Assembly (NCBI RefSeq): GCF_030252345.1
Contig: NZ_CP126980.1
Span: 9,557,501 to 9,621,500 of the forward strand
DNA length: 64,000 bases
Direction of reading: 5' to 3'
Source: Actinoplanes oblitus
GTDB taxonomy: Bacteria; Actinomycetota; Actinomycetes; Mycobacteriales; Micromonosporaceae
Shown here: in pieces, positions 17,971-26,136 of the stretch
Layout: the number at the start of each line of letters is the position of its first letter
How positions within the stretch are numbered: position 1 is the first letter of the stretch
Made by a program: the position numbers and the translations under genes
The notes under the pieces: model-generated
Told to the model about the DNA's origin: nothing
What the model saw: only the letters and a program-made list of their open reading frames with translations
Database searches by the model: none

Positions 17971-19043
17971 AGACCGGCTCACCGGGCCGCCGGATCACCG
18001 TGGTCGGCACCGCGGCCTTCGTGCTCGGCCTCCTGGTCTTCTGGCTGGCCGACGTCCTGCTGTTCTGGCTGCGGCTGGCCGGCAGCGGGCTCTGCGGTCC
18101 GGCGCAGAGCCGCGGCGCCCTGTGCCGGGCCCTCGGTCAGCGCCCCGACCTGCAACACTTCGCGCTCGTCCTGCTGGTCTCGGCGGCCGCGCTGGGCGGC
18201 GCGCGCTGGGCGGTCCGCTGGTGCCTGCAGCCGATCCGGGAGCTGGAGCCGGTGATCGCCAGCGTCGGCCCGCAGAACCTCGGCTACCGGATCAACCCCG
18301 GCGACGGCGACACGGAGATCGCGGTGCTGGCCCGGGCGATCGACGCGATGATGGACCGGATCGCGATGGGTTACGAGGCGCAGCGCCACTTCGCCGCCAA
18401 CGCCGCGCACGAGCTGCGCACCCCGCTCGCCGTGCAGCGCACCCTGATCGAGGTGGGCCTGGCCCGGGCCACCAGTCCGGACAAGCTCGACCTGGTCACC
18501 GCGCAGCTGCTGGAGACCAACGAGCGCAACGAGCGGCTGATCGAGGGCCTGCTGGTGCTCAGCGAGAGCGACCGCGGCCTGGTCACCAAGATCCCGCTGC
18601 GGCTCGACGAGATCGTCGCGGCGGTGCTCGACGATCACGAGGCGCCGGCGGCGGAGGCCGGCGTCACGATCACCCGCAAGCTCGCGCCCCGGACCGTGCT
18701 CGGCGAGCGGGTGCTGCTCGAACGGCTGGTCACCAACCTGGTGCAGAACGCCATCAAGTACAACCGGCCGGACGGCACCATCGAGGTCGAGGTGGGCGAC
18801 GAGCCCGCGCTGGCCGTCACCAACACCGGTGACGACGTGCCGCCGGGCGTGGTGGCCGCGCTCTTCGAGCCGTTCCGGCGGCTGTCCGGCACCCGGATCG
18901 ACCACAGCGGCGGCGCCGGACTGGGGCTCACCATCGCCCGGTCGATCTGCCGGGCTCACGACGGGGTCATCGCCGCGCGCTCGTCCGGGCGCGACGGGCT
19001 ACGGGTGGAGATCGCGCTGCCGCCCGCCAGGAGCCCGCGGTAA
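17967..19043 (+). CDS. HAMP sensor histidine kinase (VanS-like)
   Basis: The 358-residue membrane kinase has two transmembrane helices (about 11-35 and 64-82) around a short external loop of about 28 residues with two cysteines. A HAMP linker follows, then the HisKA box with H148 (NAAHELRTP) and an HATPase with NLVQNAIKYN and GAGLGL. The GTG start overlaps the regulator's stop. The short loop recalls actinobacterial VanS sensors. The last 88 bases overlap, tail to tail, the C-terminal end of the alanine racemase gene. Confidence 0.9.
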   Translation: MKTGSPGRRITVVGTAAFVLGLLVFWLADVLLFWLRLAGSGLCGPAQSRGALCRALGQRPDLQHFALVLLVSAAALGGARWAVRWCLQPIRELEPVIASVGPQNLGYRINPGDGDTEIAVLARAIDAMMDRIAMGYEAQRHFAANAAHELRTPLAVQRTLIEVGLARATSPDKLDLVTAQLLETNERNERLIEGLLVLSESDRGLVTKIPLRLDEIVAAVLDDHEAPAAEAGVTITRKLAPRTVLGERVLLERLVTNLVQNAIKYNRPDGTIEVEVGDEPALAVTNTGDDVPPGVVAALFEPFRRLSGTRIDHSGGAGLGLTIARSICRAHDGVIAARSSGRDGLRVEIALPPARSPR

Positions 19044-20125
19044 CAGCGCCGGACCCGGGGGCCGACGCCGGTCAGGATCTCGTGCGGGTTGGTCTCCGCC
19101 CAGCGCGCCCACTCGGCGACGGTCGGCTCGCCCCGCTCGCCCGGGCCGAAGAGCACCACCCGGTCACCGGCCCGGACCGGCAGGTCACCGACGTCCGCCA
19201 CGACCTGGTCCATGGCGATCCGGCCGACGATCGGCACCCGGCGGCCGTGGATGGCGACCTCGGCACGGCCGGCCACCCGGCGCGGCACGCCGTCCGCGTA
19301 CCCGGCCGGGATCAGGGCGAGGGTGGTCTCCCGGGTGACGACGTGATCCGGGCCGTAGGAGACGCCGGTGCCCGGGCCGACCCGCTTGGTGAGGATGACC
19401 GTGGACTCCAGGGTCATCGCCGGGCGCAGACCGAACGTACGGCCCGGCACCGGCTCGGCGCCGTACAGCGCGATGCCTGGGCGGACCAGGTCGAACCGGG
19501 CCTGCGGCAGGTGCAAGGTGGCCGCCGAGTTGGCCAGGTGGGTGAGCGGCCGGGGGAAGCCTATCGCGGCCGCCGCGGCGCGCGCCTGACCGAAGGCGAT
19601 CAGCTGCCGGCGCAGGCCTGGATCGTCCGGGTGCTCGGCGTTCGCGAGGTGGGACCACACGCCGCGTACCGTGATCAGGCCGGCCGCCTGGAGTTTCGCG
19701 GCGACAGTGAGCAGGTGCGGCCAGTCGTCGGCGGTCGCGCCGGCGCGGGACAGCCCGGTGTCCGCCTTGAGGTGCACCGCCGTGCGGCGACCGCGCCGGC
19801 CCGCCACGCGGGCCAGCGATTGCAGGGTGTGGACCGCGCTGACCGACAGGTCGACATCCGGTACGTCCGGTACGTCGTCCGGCTCGTACAACCACATCAG
19901 GATCGGCGCCCGGATCCCGGCGGAACGCAGCTCCACCGCCTCGGCCGGCGAGGTCACGCCCAGCCAGGAGGCGCCGGCGGCCAGCGCGGCCCCGGCCACC
20001 TCGACGGCGCCGTGCCCGAACCCGTTCGCCTTGACGACCGCCATCAACCGGGCACCGCCGGCGGCCCGGCGCAGCAGCCGGGTGTTGTGGCCGATCGCGT
20101 CGAGGTCGACGATCGCCCGGGTCAT
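18956..20125 (-). CDS. alr: alanine racemase
   Basis: The 389-residue PLP enzyme interconverts L- and D-alanine for peptidoglycan. The PLP lysine is K32 in AVVKANGFGHGA, where the usual AYGHG reads GFGHG. The catalytic tyrosine lies in GVSYG. The ATG overlaps the stop of the ligase gene, so the two form an operon. The C-terminus runs about 25 residues (ending DERAAMTPS) beyond the usual RCYRG end and into the 3' end of the kinase gene on the other strand. This may be a second, inducible copy, since most actinobacteria keep a housekeeping alr elsewhere. Confidence 0.92.
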   Translation of the reverse strand: MTRAIVDLDAIGHNTRLLRRAAGGARLMAVVKANGFGHGAVEVAGAALAAGASWLGVTSPAEAVELRSAGIRAPILMWLYEPDDVPDVPDVDLSVSAVHTLQSLARVAGRRGRRTAVHLKADTGLSRAGATADDWPHLLTVAAKLQAAGLITVRGVWSHLANAEHPDDPGLRRQLIAFGQARAAAAAIGFPRPLTHLANSAATLHLPQARFDLVRPGIALYGAEPVPGRTFGLRPAMTLESTVILTKRVGPGTGVSYGPDHVVTRETTLALIPAGYADGVPRRVAGRAEVAIHGRRVPIVGRIAMDQVVADVGDLPVRAGDRVVLFGPGERGEPTVAEWARWAETNPHEILTGVGPRVRRCYRGLLAGGSAISTRSPSRPDERAAMTPS

Positions 20126-21129
20126 CGAGCGGCACTCAGCAGCAGATCGAGCAGCTCGGGGTAGGACCGTCCGGCGGCCCGCCAGATCTGCGGGAACTGC
20201 GACAGCTCGGTGAGGCCGGGCAGCGTGTTGACCTCGTTGAGCACCACGCCGTTCTCGGTCAGGAAGCAGTCGACCCGGAGCAGGCCCGCGCAGCCGAGCG
20301 CCCGGAACGCCAGGATCGCCGTCTCCGCCAGCAGCCCGCGCTGGTCCGGCCGCAGGTCGGCGGGAATGACGAAGTCGGCGGCGCCGGCGGTGTACTTCGC
20401 GTCGAAGTCGAAGAACGCGGCCCCGTGCTTGATCTCCAGAGCCGGCCCGGCCTCGAGCGTCCCGTCCGGATGCTGGAGCACCGCGACGTCCACCTCACGA
20501 CCGGCGACGGCGGCCTCCACCAGCACCTTGGTGTCGTGCTTGCGGGCCAGCGCGATCGCCTGCTGCAGGCCGGACCAGTCGTCCACCCGGGTGACGCCGA
20601 CGCTGGAGCCGCTGCGGGCCGGCTTCACGAAGACCGGCAGGCCGAGGCGCTCCCGGTCGGCCGGGGTGACGTCGTCGTCGCCGGCGCGCAGCACCACGCC
20701 GTCGGCTACCGCGATGCCCTCGGCCGCCACTATCGTCTTGGTGAACTGCTTGTCCATCGCGGTGGCGCTGGCCAGGACGCCGCTGCCGACGTACCGGACG
20801 CCGGCCGCCACCAGGACCGCCTGCAAGGTGCCGTCCTCGCCGAACGGGCCGTGCATCACCGGGAACGCCACGTCGACGGTGCGCAGCACGCCGAGCGCGA
20901 CGATCAGGCTGCCGGACCGCATCGGCTGCGGCGGGAACTCCGCGCCGGTGCCGGTGTCCCGGCCGATCTCCCACACCCCGGCGCGCGAGATCCGGATCGG
21001 CAGCACCTCGTAGCGCCCGCGGTCCAGATAGCGCAGGACCGAGGCGGCGGAGCGGCAGGAGACGTCGTGTTCCGCGCTCTGGCCGCCGAAGATGACAGCG
21101 ACCCGGGTCTTGCCGGTGGAGCTCTGCAT
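20122..21129 (-). CDS. ddl: D-alanine-D-alanine ligase
   Basis: The roughly 335-residue ATP-grasp ligase makes a D-Ala dipeptide for peptidoglycan. Visible are VIFGGQSAEHDVS at the N-terminus, VFVKPARSGSSVGV for ATP binding, and DFDAKY in the omega loop. The K-Y pair there is the D-Ala-D-Ala type. VanA-like D-lactate ligases have a histidine at the equivalent place. VLNEVNTLPG carries the metal-binding residues. The start at MQSSTGKTRV was chosen by family alignment; ATG at 21138 or TTG at 21150 are possible. It is the first gene of the ddl-alr operon. Confidence 0.9.
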   Translation of the reverse strand: MQSSTGKTRVAVIFGGQSAEHDVSCRSAASVLRYLDRGRYEVLPIRISRAGVWEIGRDTGTGAEFPPQPMRSGSLIVALGVLRTVDVAFPVMHGPFGEDGTLQAVLVAAGVRYVGSGVLASATAMDKQFTKTIVAAEGIAVADGVVLRAGDDDVTPADRERLGLPVFVKPARSGSSVGVTRVDDWSGLQQAIALARKHDTKVLVEAAVAGREVDVAVLQHPDGTLEAGPALEIKHGAAFFDFDAKYTAGAADFVIPADLRPDQRGLLAETAILAFRALGCAGLLRVDCFLTENGVVLNEVNTLPGLTELSQFPQIWRAAGRSYPELLDLLLSAAR

Positions 21130-21190
21130 GCCGCACATCTTGAAGATCAAGTTGTCCGGTGAGCGTCAGCGATCCGCTTATCCGCCCGTT

Positions 21191-21407
21191 ACCCCGGACC
21201 AATCGGACGAACGCCGCCTCTCGTTCCGGACGAGCCAGGCGGATCTCGGCTGTCGTTCCGGACGAGCCAGGCAGACAGCGGCTGCTGTTCCGAACGAGCC
21301 AGGCGGATCTCGGCTGCTGTTCCGGACGAGCCAGGCAGACAGCGGTTGCTCCCCCGGCCGAGCCGGGCGGACACCGGCTGCCCTTTCGGACGAATCGGCC
21401 GGGCTCG
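21191..21407. repeat. 32-bp alternating tandem repeat
   Basis: Four clear 32-bp units begin at 21224, 21256, 21288 and 21320, each starting TTCCGGACGAGCCAGGC (one has TTCCGAACG). The next six bases alternate between GGATCT and AGACAG, so the true period is 64. Degenerate copies flank both sides (about 21191-21223 and 21352-21407). The array fills most of the gap between the ddl and thymidine kinase starts. No coding potential is evident. Confidence 0.85.
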
Positions 21408-21465
21408 GTCACCGGCCCCGGGGTGCGTGCCATCGGCCGGCCCGCTTGGTGGCACGCTCTGCGTC

Positions 21466-22017
21466 ATGGACCTGACCGTGATCCTCGGCCCGATGAAGGG
21501 CGGCAAGTCACTCGAGATGATCAGCCTGCTGTCCCCGCTGCAGCACACCGGCATCCCGCACCGCATCTACCAGTCGGCCCGCCACGGCCGGGACACCGCG
21601 GTGATGTCCCGCTCCGGCGGCAGCCTGGAGACGCTGAAGGTGCCCACCCTGGCCGGTGCCGCCGACGGCGACATCGAGGTGATCGGCGTCGACGAGATCC
21701 ACATGTTCACCGTCGACGACATCGCGGTGCTCGGTACCGCGGTCCGCGCCGGGGTCAAGGTGGTGGTGGCCGGCATCGACCTGGACCACCGGGGGCAGCT
21801 GTTCGCGCCGGTCCGGGCGCTCTTCGAGCTGGCACCGGAGAAGGTGATCTACCGCCGCGCGGTCTGCGACGTCTGCCGCTCCCTCGACGCGACCCACACG
21901 CAGGTCCTGGAGCACGGCAAACCGTTCATCCGCGAACTCGCCCCGTCGACAGCGCTCCCGGACGACGGGACATACACCTATGAAGCCCGCTGCCGCCGCT
22001 GCGTCGTACTCCCCTGA
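21466..22017 (+). CDS. tdk: thymidine kinase
   Basis: The 183-residue enzyme phosphorylates thymidine in nucleotide salvage. It has a P-loop GPMKGGKS (residues 8-15), the VDEIHMF segment with the catalytic acidic residue, and a zinc ribbon formed by CDVC and CRRC near the C-terminus, as in type II thymidine kinases. The ATG was chosen because the beta-strand leading into the P-loop begins immediately after it. It is monocistronic and flanked on both sides by repeat arrays. Confidence 0.88.
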   Translation: MDLTVILGPMKGGKSLEMISLLSPLQHTGIPHRIYQSARHGRDTAVMSRSGGSLETLKVPTLAGAADGDIEVIGVDEIHMFTVDDIAVLGTAVRAGVKVVVAGIDLDHRGQLFAPVRALFELAPEKVIYRRAVCDVCRSLDATHTQVLEHGKPFIRELAPSTALPDDGTYTYEARCRRCVVLP

Positions 22018-22194
22018 GCGACACCTTTCCGATCAAGAGATTGCTGACTCGGACCCGCGCTGATCACTGATCGTCGCTCCCGCCAGGGACCCTTCCGGGC
22101 CGGGCAGGACGCTGGCGCGTCCAAAACGCCCACCCCTCCAGGGCGACGCCCGCCGCCGCCCACGACCGCCAACCCCATTCCGGCACCACCTCGG

Positions 22195-23376
22195 CTGGCA
22201 CTCACGGTGGTATCCCGCGGGTATCCCGCACCCGGAAACCACCACCACACCCAGCCGCAACGGACAGGCTGGCACTCACGGTGGTATCCCGCACCCGGAC
22301 ACCACCCTCACGACCAGCCGCGACCGGCGAGACCGAGCGGGCTGGCCCCCACGGTGGTATCGCGCGCCTGGACACCACCGTCACGACCAGCCGAGTCCGA
22401 CGGGCTGGCACTCACGGTGGCCTCCCACGCCCGGACACCACCCTCACGACCAGCCACCACCGGCAAGACCAACCGGGCTGGCACTCAGAGTGGCATCGCG
22501 GGCCCGGCCACCACCGTCACGACCAGCCACCACCGGCGAGACCGAGCGGGCTGGCCCCCACGGTGGTATCGCGCACCCGGACACCACCGTCACGACCAGC
22601 CGAGTCCGACGGGCTGGCACTCACGGTGGCCTCCCACGCCCGGACACCACCCTCACGACCAGCCACCACCCGCAAGACCAACCGGGCTGGCACTCAGAGT
22701 GGCATCGCGGGCCCGGCCACCACCGTCACGACCAGCCACCACCGGCGAGACCGAGCGGGCTGGCCCCCACGGTGGTATCGCGCACCCGGACACCACCGTC
22801 ACGACCAGCCGAGTCCGACGGGCTGGCACTCACGGTGGCCTCCCACGCCCGGACACCACCCTCACGACCAGCCACCACCCGCAAGACCAACCGGGCTGGC
22901 ACTCAGAGTGGCATCGCGGGCCCGGCCACCACCGTCACGACCAGCCACCACCGGCGAGACCGAGCGGGCTGGCCCCCACGGTGGTATCGCGCACCCGGAC
23001 ACCACCGTCACGACCAGCCGAGTCCGACGGGCTGGCACTCACGGTGGCCTCCCACGCCCGGACACCACCCTCACGACCAGCCACCACCGGCAAGACCAAC
23101 CGGGCTGGCACTCAGAGTGGCATCGCGGGCCCGGCCACCACCGTCACGACCAGCCACCACCGGCGAGACCGAGCGGGCTGGCCCCCACGGTGGTATCGCG
23201 CGGCCGGACACCACCACCACGACCAGCCACCACCGGCGAGACCAACCGGGCTGGTGCTCAGGGTGGTGTCGCGGGGCTGGACACCACCGTCACGACCAGC
23301 CGCGACCGGGGCGCGACCGATCGCGGCTGGTGCTCAGGGTGGTATCGCGGGGGCGGACACCACCCTGAGCGCCAGC
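22195..23376. repeat. array of 17 hairpin units with a 209-bp higher-order period
   Basis: Units begin with GCTGG at 22195, 22268, 22341, 22404, 22477, 22550, 22613, 22686, 22759, 22822, 22895, 22968, 23031, 23104, 23177, 23250 and 23326. They are 63 or 73 bp long (the 23250 unit 76). From 22341 they form a three-unit block (63+73+73 = 209 bp) repeated four times with few substitutions, starting at 22341, 22550, 22759 and 22968. Each unit has GCTGG...ACGGTGGT facing ACCACC...CCAGC about 25 bases apart, so it can fold into a hairpin. The last unit (23326-23376) pairs 17 of 18 positions. Frames stay open across the array only because of the repetition. Confidence 0.9.
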
Positions 23377-23506
23377 TGACCGGGTTGGGGTTTGGGCGGA
23401 CCACCGGAAGGGGGCAGTTCGGCCCGGATGCGGCCTCGCGGCCGTGAGGTAAAGGCCGCCTGGCGTCGAGGCACGGGACGAGGCTGTGCGGTTGGGGACG
23501 GGCAGG

Positions 23507-23690
23507 GCGTACCGGAAAAGGGTTTTGGGGTGCGGCGGACGGTCGGGGAGGCCTACCGGGAAAGGGTTGCCGGGGTGGCGGACGGTCAGGGTAGGCCTAC
23601 CGGGGAAGGGTTGCCGGGGCGGCGGACGGTCAGGGTAGGCCTACCGGGGAAGGGGGCGGCGGAGGGTCGAGGAGGCCTACCGGGAAGGGG
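23507..23690. repeat. 44-bp G-rich tandem repeat
   Basis: Units begin at 23507, 23551, 23595 and 23639, each opening with GC(C/G)TACCGG and carrying a GGCGGACGGTCAGGGTAG-like tail. The fourth is shortened to 36 bp and a partial copy starts at 23675. The array ends at the stop of the chitinase gene and is unrelated in sequence to the hairpin array before it. Confidence 0.85.
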
Positions 23691-23692
23691 GG

Positions 23693-25129
23693 TCAGGGGA
23701 GGGCGTTCAGGAACGGCTCGTGGTTGTTCTTGAATTCCCAGCTGTAGAACTTGTCCCAGTTGATCGACCAGGTCATCAGGCCGCGGAAGTTCGGGTTCAG
23801 GCCGCTGCGCGGGGTGTAGCCGCCGCAGTTGCTGCCCTTCACCAGGCAGGTGACCGCCTGCTGGAGCCCGGCCGGGGCGACATACCCGTTGCCGGCGCTG
23901 GTCGAGCTGGGAGCGCCGAACGCCACCTGGTCCTCGCGCAGCGCCGGGAACATGGCGGCGGTGTTGCCGGCAACCGGGAAGCCGGCCAGCATCATGTCGG
24001 TCATCGCGATGTGGAAGTCGGCGCCGCCCATCGAGTGGTACTGGTTGTCCAGGCCCATGATCGAGCCGGAGTTGTAGTCCTGGACGTGCAGCACGGTGAG
24101 GAAGTCACGGACCGCGTAGATCACCGGGAGGTAGGAGCCCGCCCGCGGGTCCTGGCCGCCCCACGGGCCGGAGCCGTAGTACTGGTAGCCGAGTTGCACG
24201 AAGAACGTCTCCGGGGCCATGGTCAGCACGAAGCCGGCGCCGTAGCGGGCCTTCAGGCTCTTCAGGGCGCTGATCAGGTTGACGATCACCGGGGTGGTCG
24301 GGTTCTTGAAGTCGGTGTCGCCGGTGTTCAGCGACAGCGAGTGGCCCTCGAAGTCGATGTCGACGCCGTCCAGGCCGTACTTGTCGATGATCGCGCTGAC
24401 CGAGCTGACGAACTTGTCCCGCGCCGCGGTGGTGGTCAGCTGCACCTGGCCGTTGGCGCCGCCGATGGAGAGCAGCACCTTCTTGCCGGCCGCCCGCTTC
24501 GCCTTGATCGCGGCGAGGAACTCGGCCTCGGTCTCCACGCCGGGGCACTCGGTGACCGGGCAGAGCTTGAACTGGATGTCACCGGAGGTGACGCTGGTCG
24601 GCTCGCCGAAGGCCAGGTTGATGATGTCCCACTCGGCGGGCACGTCGGCCATCCGCAGGTAGCCGGAGCCGTTGGCGAAGCTGGTGTGCAGGTAGCCGAT
24701 CAGCGCGTGCTTGGGCAGGCCACCGGCGGGGATCGGGGTGGTCGGGCCGGTGCTCGGGCTGGTCGACGGGCTCGGGCTGGTGCTCGGGCTCTGCGAGGGG
24801 CTCGGACTGGTCGACGGGCTGGTGCTCGGGGACGGGCTGGTGCTGCTGGCGCTCGGGGACGGATTGGTGGTTCCGCCGCAGGCGCCGTTGTTCACCCAGA
24901 CGTCCCACTGACCGCTCTTGAGGGTCGGGTCCTCACCCTGTGTCCACCACTTGGCGGTGTAGTTGTTGCCGCCCTTGGAGGCGACGTTGTCCTTGACGTA
25001 GGTCGCGGAGGCACTCCAGGCCGGCGCGCACGCCGTGGCGGCGCTCGCCGTGGAGGCGGCATAGACACTTGTGCATGCGGCGGCGAGCACTGCCGCCGTG
25101 GCGAGGGTCACGGATCGACGCATGGGCAA
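23693..25129 (-). CDS. secreted GH18 chitinase with N-terminal CBM
   Basis: The 478-residue exported enzyme hydrolyses chitin. A signal peptide (about residues 1-31) is followed by a small carbohydrate-binding module rich in tryptophan (33-84, CBM5/12 type), a Ser/Pro/Thr linker (88-137) and a GH18 barrel. The catalytic motif LDGVDIDFE ends at E261, and the protein ends at the usual WSINWDKFYSWEFKNN segment. A second in-frame ATG two codons in is equally possible, since no good ribosome site is visible. The gene appears monocistronic and ends against a G-rich repeat array. Confidence 0.95.
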   Translation of the reverse strand: MPMRRSVTLATAAVLAAACTSVYAASTASAATACAPAWSASATYVKDNVASKGGNNYTAKWWTQGEDPTLKSGQWDVWVNNGACGGTTNPSPSASSTSPSPSTSPSTSPSPSQSPSTSPSPSTSPSTGPTTPIPAGGLPKHALIGYLHTSFANGSGYLRMADVPAEWDIINLAFGEPTSVTSGDIQFKLCPVTECPGVETEAEFLAAIKAKRAAGKKVLLSIGGANGQVQLTTTAARDKFVSSVSAIIDKYGLDGVDIDFEGHSLSLNTGDTDFKNPTTPVIVNLISALKSLKARYGAGFVLTMAPETFFVQLGYQYYGSGPWGGQDPRAGSYLPVIYAVRDFLTVLHVQDYNSGSIMGLDNQYHSMGGADFHIAMTDMMLAGFPVAGNTAAMFPALREDQVAFGAPSSTSAGNGYVAPAGLQQAVTCLVKGSNCGGYTPRSGLNPNFRGLMTWSINWDKFYSWEFKNNHEPFLNALP

Positions 25130-25162
25130 TTATTAGGACTGTTAACTGAAGATGTAAAGAGG

Positions 25163-25900
25163 TCAGCGCTCGCAGTCGTGCCGAGCATCGCCGCGGGCGA
25201 CCTCGCACTGGTCGTCACCGGCGCCGCCGTACAGGACATCGCGGCCGCGCTTGTCGCGCGCGTCGGCGCTGCCGTCGTCGCCGTTCAGGTAGTCGCCGCC
25301 GGCGTCGCCGTAGAGCGTGTCGTCGCCCGCCTCGCCGTAGATGAAGTCGTCCTCGGACCCGCCATGCAGGACGTCGTCGCCCGGTCCGGCCGAGATGAAG
25401 TCGTAGCCGGCGCCCGCGTCGATGTAGTCGTCACCCTCGAAGCCGTTGAGGCTGTCCCGGCCGCCCCGGCCGTAGATCCGGTCGTTGCCGGTGTCGCCCT
25501 CGATCCGGTCGCGACGCGGACCACCGACGATCACGTCCGAGCCCCGCTCACCGTTGGCGTCGAGGCGCAGATCGCTGTCGTTGGTGATCCGGTCGTTCCG
25601 GTCGCCGGCCCAGACGATCACCTGGGTGGGCGCTGTCGCCAGCGTGCAGCGGACCCGGGTCCGGTCACCCCGGACCCGCTTGCAGCCGGTGCCCGCCTTG
25701 ATCGCGTACACGTCGTCGATGGTCACCGTGGTGCCGGAGCGGGTGATCACCACCCGGTTCCGCTGGCCGGCGGCGGCCCAGTAGCGGACCTTGGTGGACT
25801 GGACGACCGACACCGTGCCGGTGCCGGCCGCCTGCGCGGGAGTGGCGGCGAAGCCGATCAGGGCGACGGCGATCAGCGAGATCGCGACCGGCCGCCTCAC
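25163..25900 (-). CDS. secreted RTX-type Ca-binding repeat protein
   Basis: The 245-residue exported protein has a signal peptide (VRRPVAISLIAVALIG ... PAQA). Its conserved N-terminal domain includes VVITRSGTTVTIDD and GCKRVRGDRTRVRC. About nine Ca-binding nonapeptide repeats follow, and the protein ends in a Cys-containing tail (HDCER). The GTG at 25900 has GAGG seven bases upstream and overlaps the stop of a tiny upstream frame as GTGA. A GTG at 25927 would add nine basic residues. It is paralogous to the genes at 11563 and 38287 and to the fragment at 8222. Confidence 0.82.
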   Translation of the reverse strand: MRRPVAISLIAVALIGFAATPAQAAGTGTVSVVQSTKVRYWAAAGQRNRVVITRSGTTVTIDDVYAIKAGTGCKRVRGDRTRVRCTLATAPTQVIVWAGDRNDRITNDSDLRLDANGERGSDVIVGGPRRDRIEGDTGNDRIYGRGGRDSLNGFEGDDYIDAGAGYDFISAGPGDDVLHGGSEDDFIYGEAGDDTLYGDAGGDYLNGDDGSADARDKRGRDVLYGGAGDDQCEVARGDARHDCER

Positions 25901-26043
25901 GCCACGGCCTCGGCGGCCGCGGTGCACCGCACGGTGCTCGTCCCGGTCACCTTCGCCACCCCGGTCGCGGCGGCCTGCGCCGGGACGACCAGGACCGGGG
26001 GCGAGGCGACGGCGGCCAGGAGACGAGCACGTGACAGCGACAT
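25897..26043 (-). pseudogene. 48-codon remnant of an RTX gene 5' end, coupled to the next gene
   Basis: The 48-residue frame starts MSLSRARLLAAVAS, then a hydrophobic stretch and PAQAAATGVAKV, and stops at TGA. The pattern of signal peptide, AQA cleavage site and ATGVAKVTGTSTVR closely follows the start of the RTX protein at 38287 (QAATGGVASVTSTTRVQ). It is probably the leftover 5' end of a tandem duplicate. Its stop overlaps the GTG of the intact RTX gene, so it could now act as a translated leader. AGGGGG directly abuts the ATG, which is unusually close for a ribosome site. Confidence 0.5.
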
Positions 26044-26136
26044 CCCCCTATCTCAATCGAACCCGATCTTGGGGGCTAGGCCGGTCCCAGAGAACGGGAC
26101 CGTATCGACGCAACGATGGGACGAGTCGCCGGCCGG

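Noticed and set aside
17293..21129. Classical vancomycin resistance cluster
   Set aside because: There is no vanH, vanX or D-Ala-D-Lac-type ligase; the ligase has the K-Y omega-loop residues of a D-Ala-D-Ala enzyme.
22195..23376. CRISPR array
   Set aside because: The units are 63-73 bp with the variable part itself repeated every 209 bp; there are no unique spacers and no cas genes.
22207..23447. Three long overlapping open frames (about 290-390 codons) across the hairpin array
   Set aside because: They are open only because a stop-free repeat unit is copied; their products are low-complexity Arg/Pro/Thr/His sequences with no domain, and all three frames are open at once.
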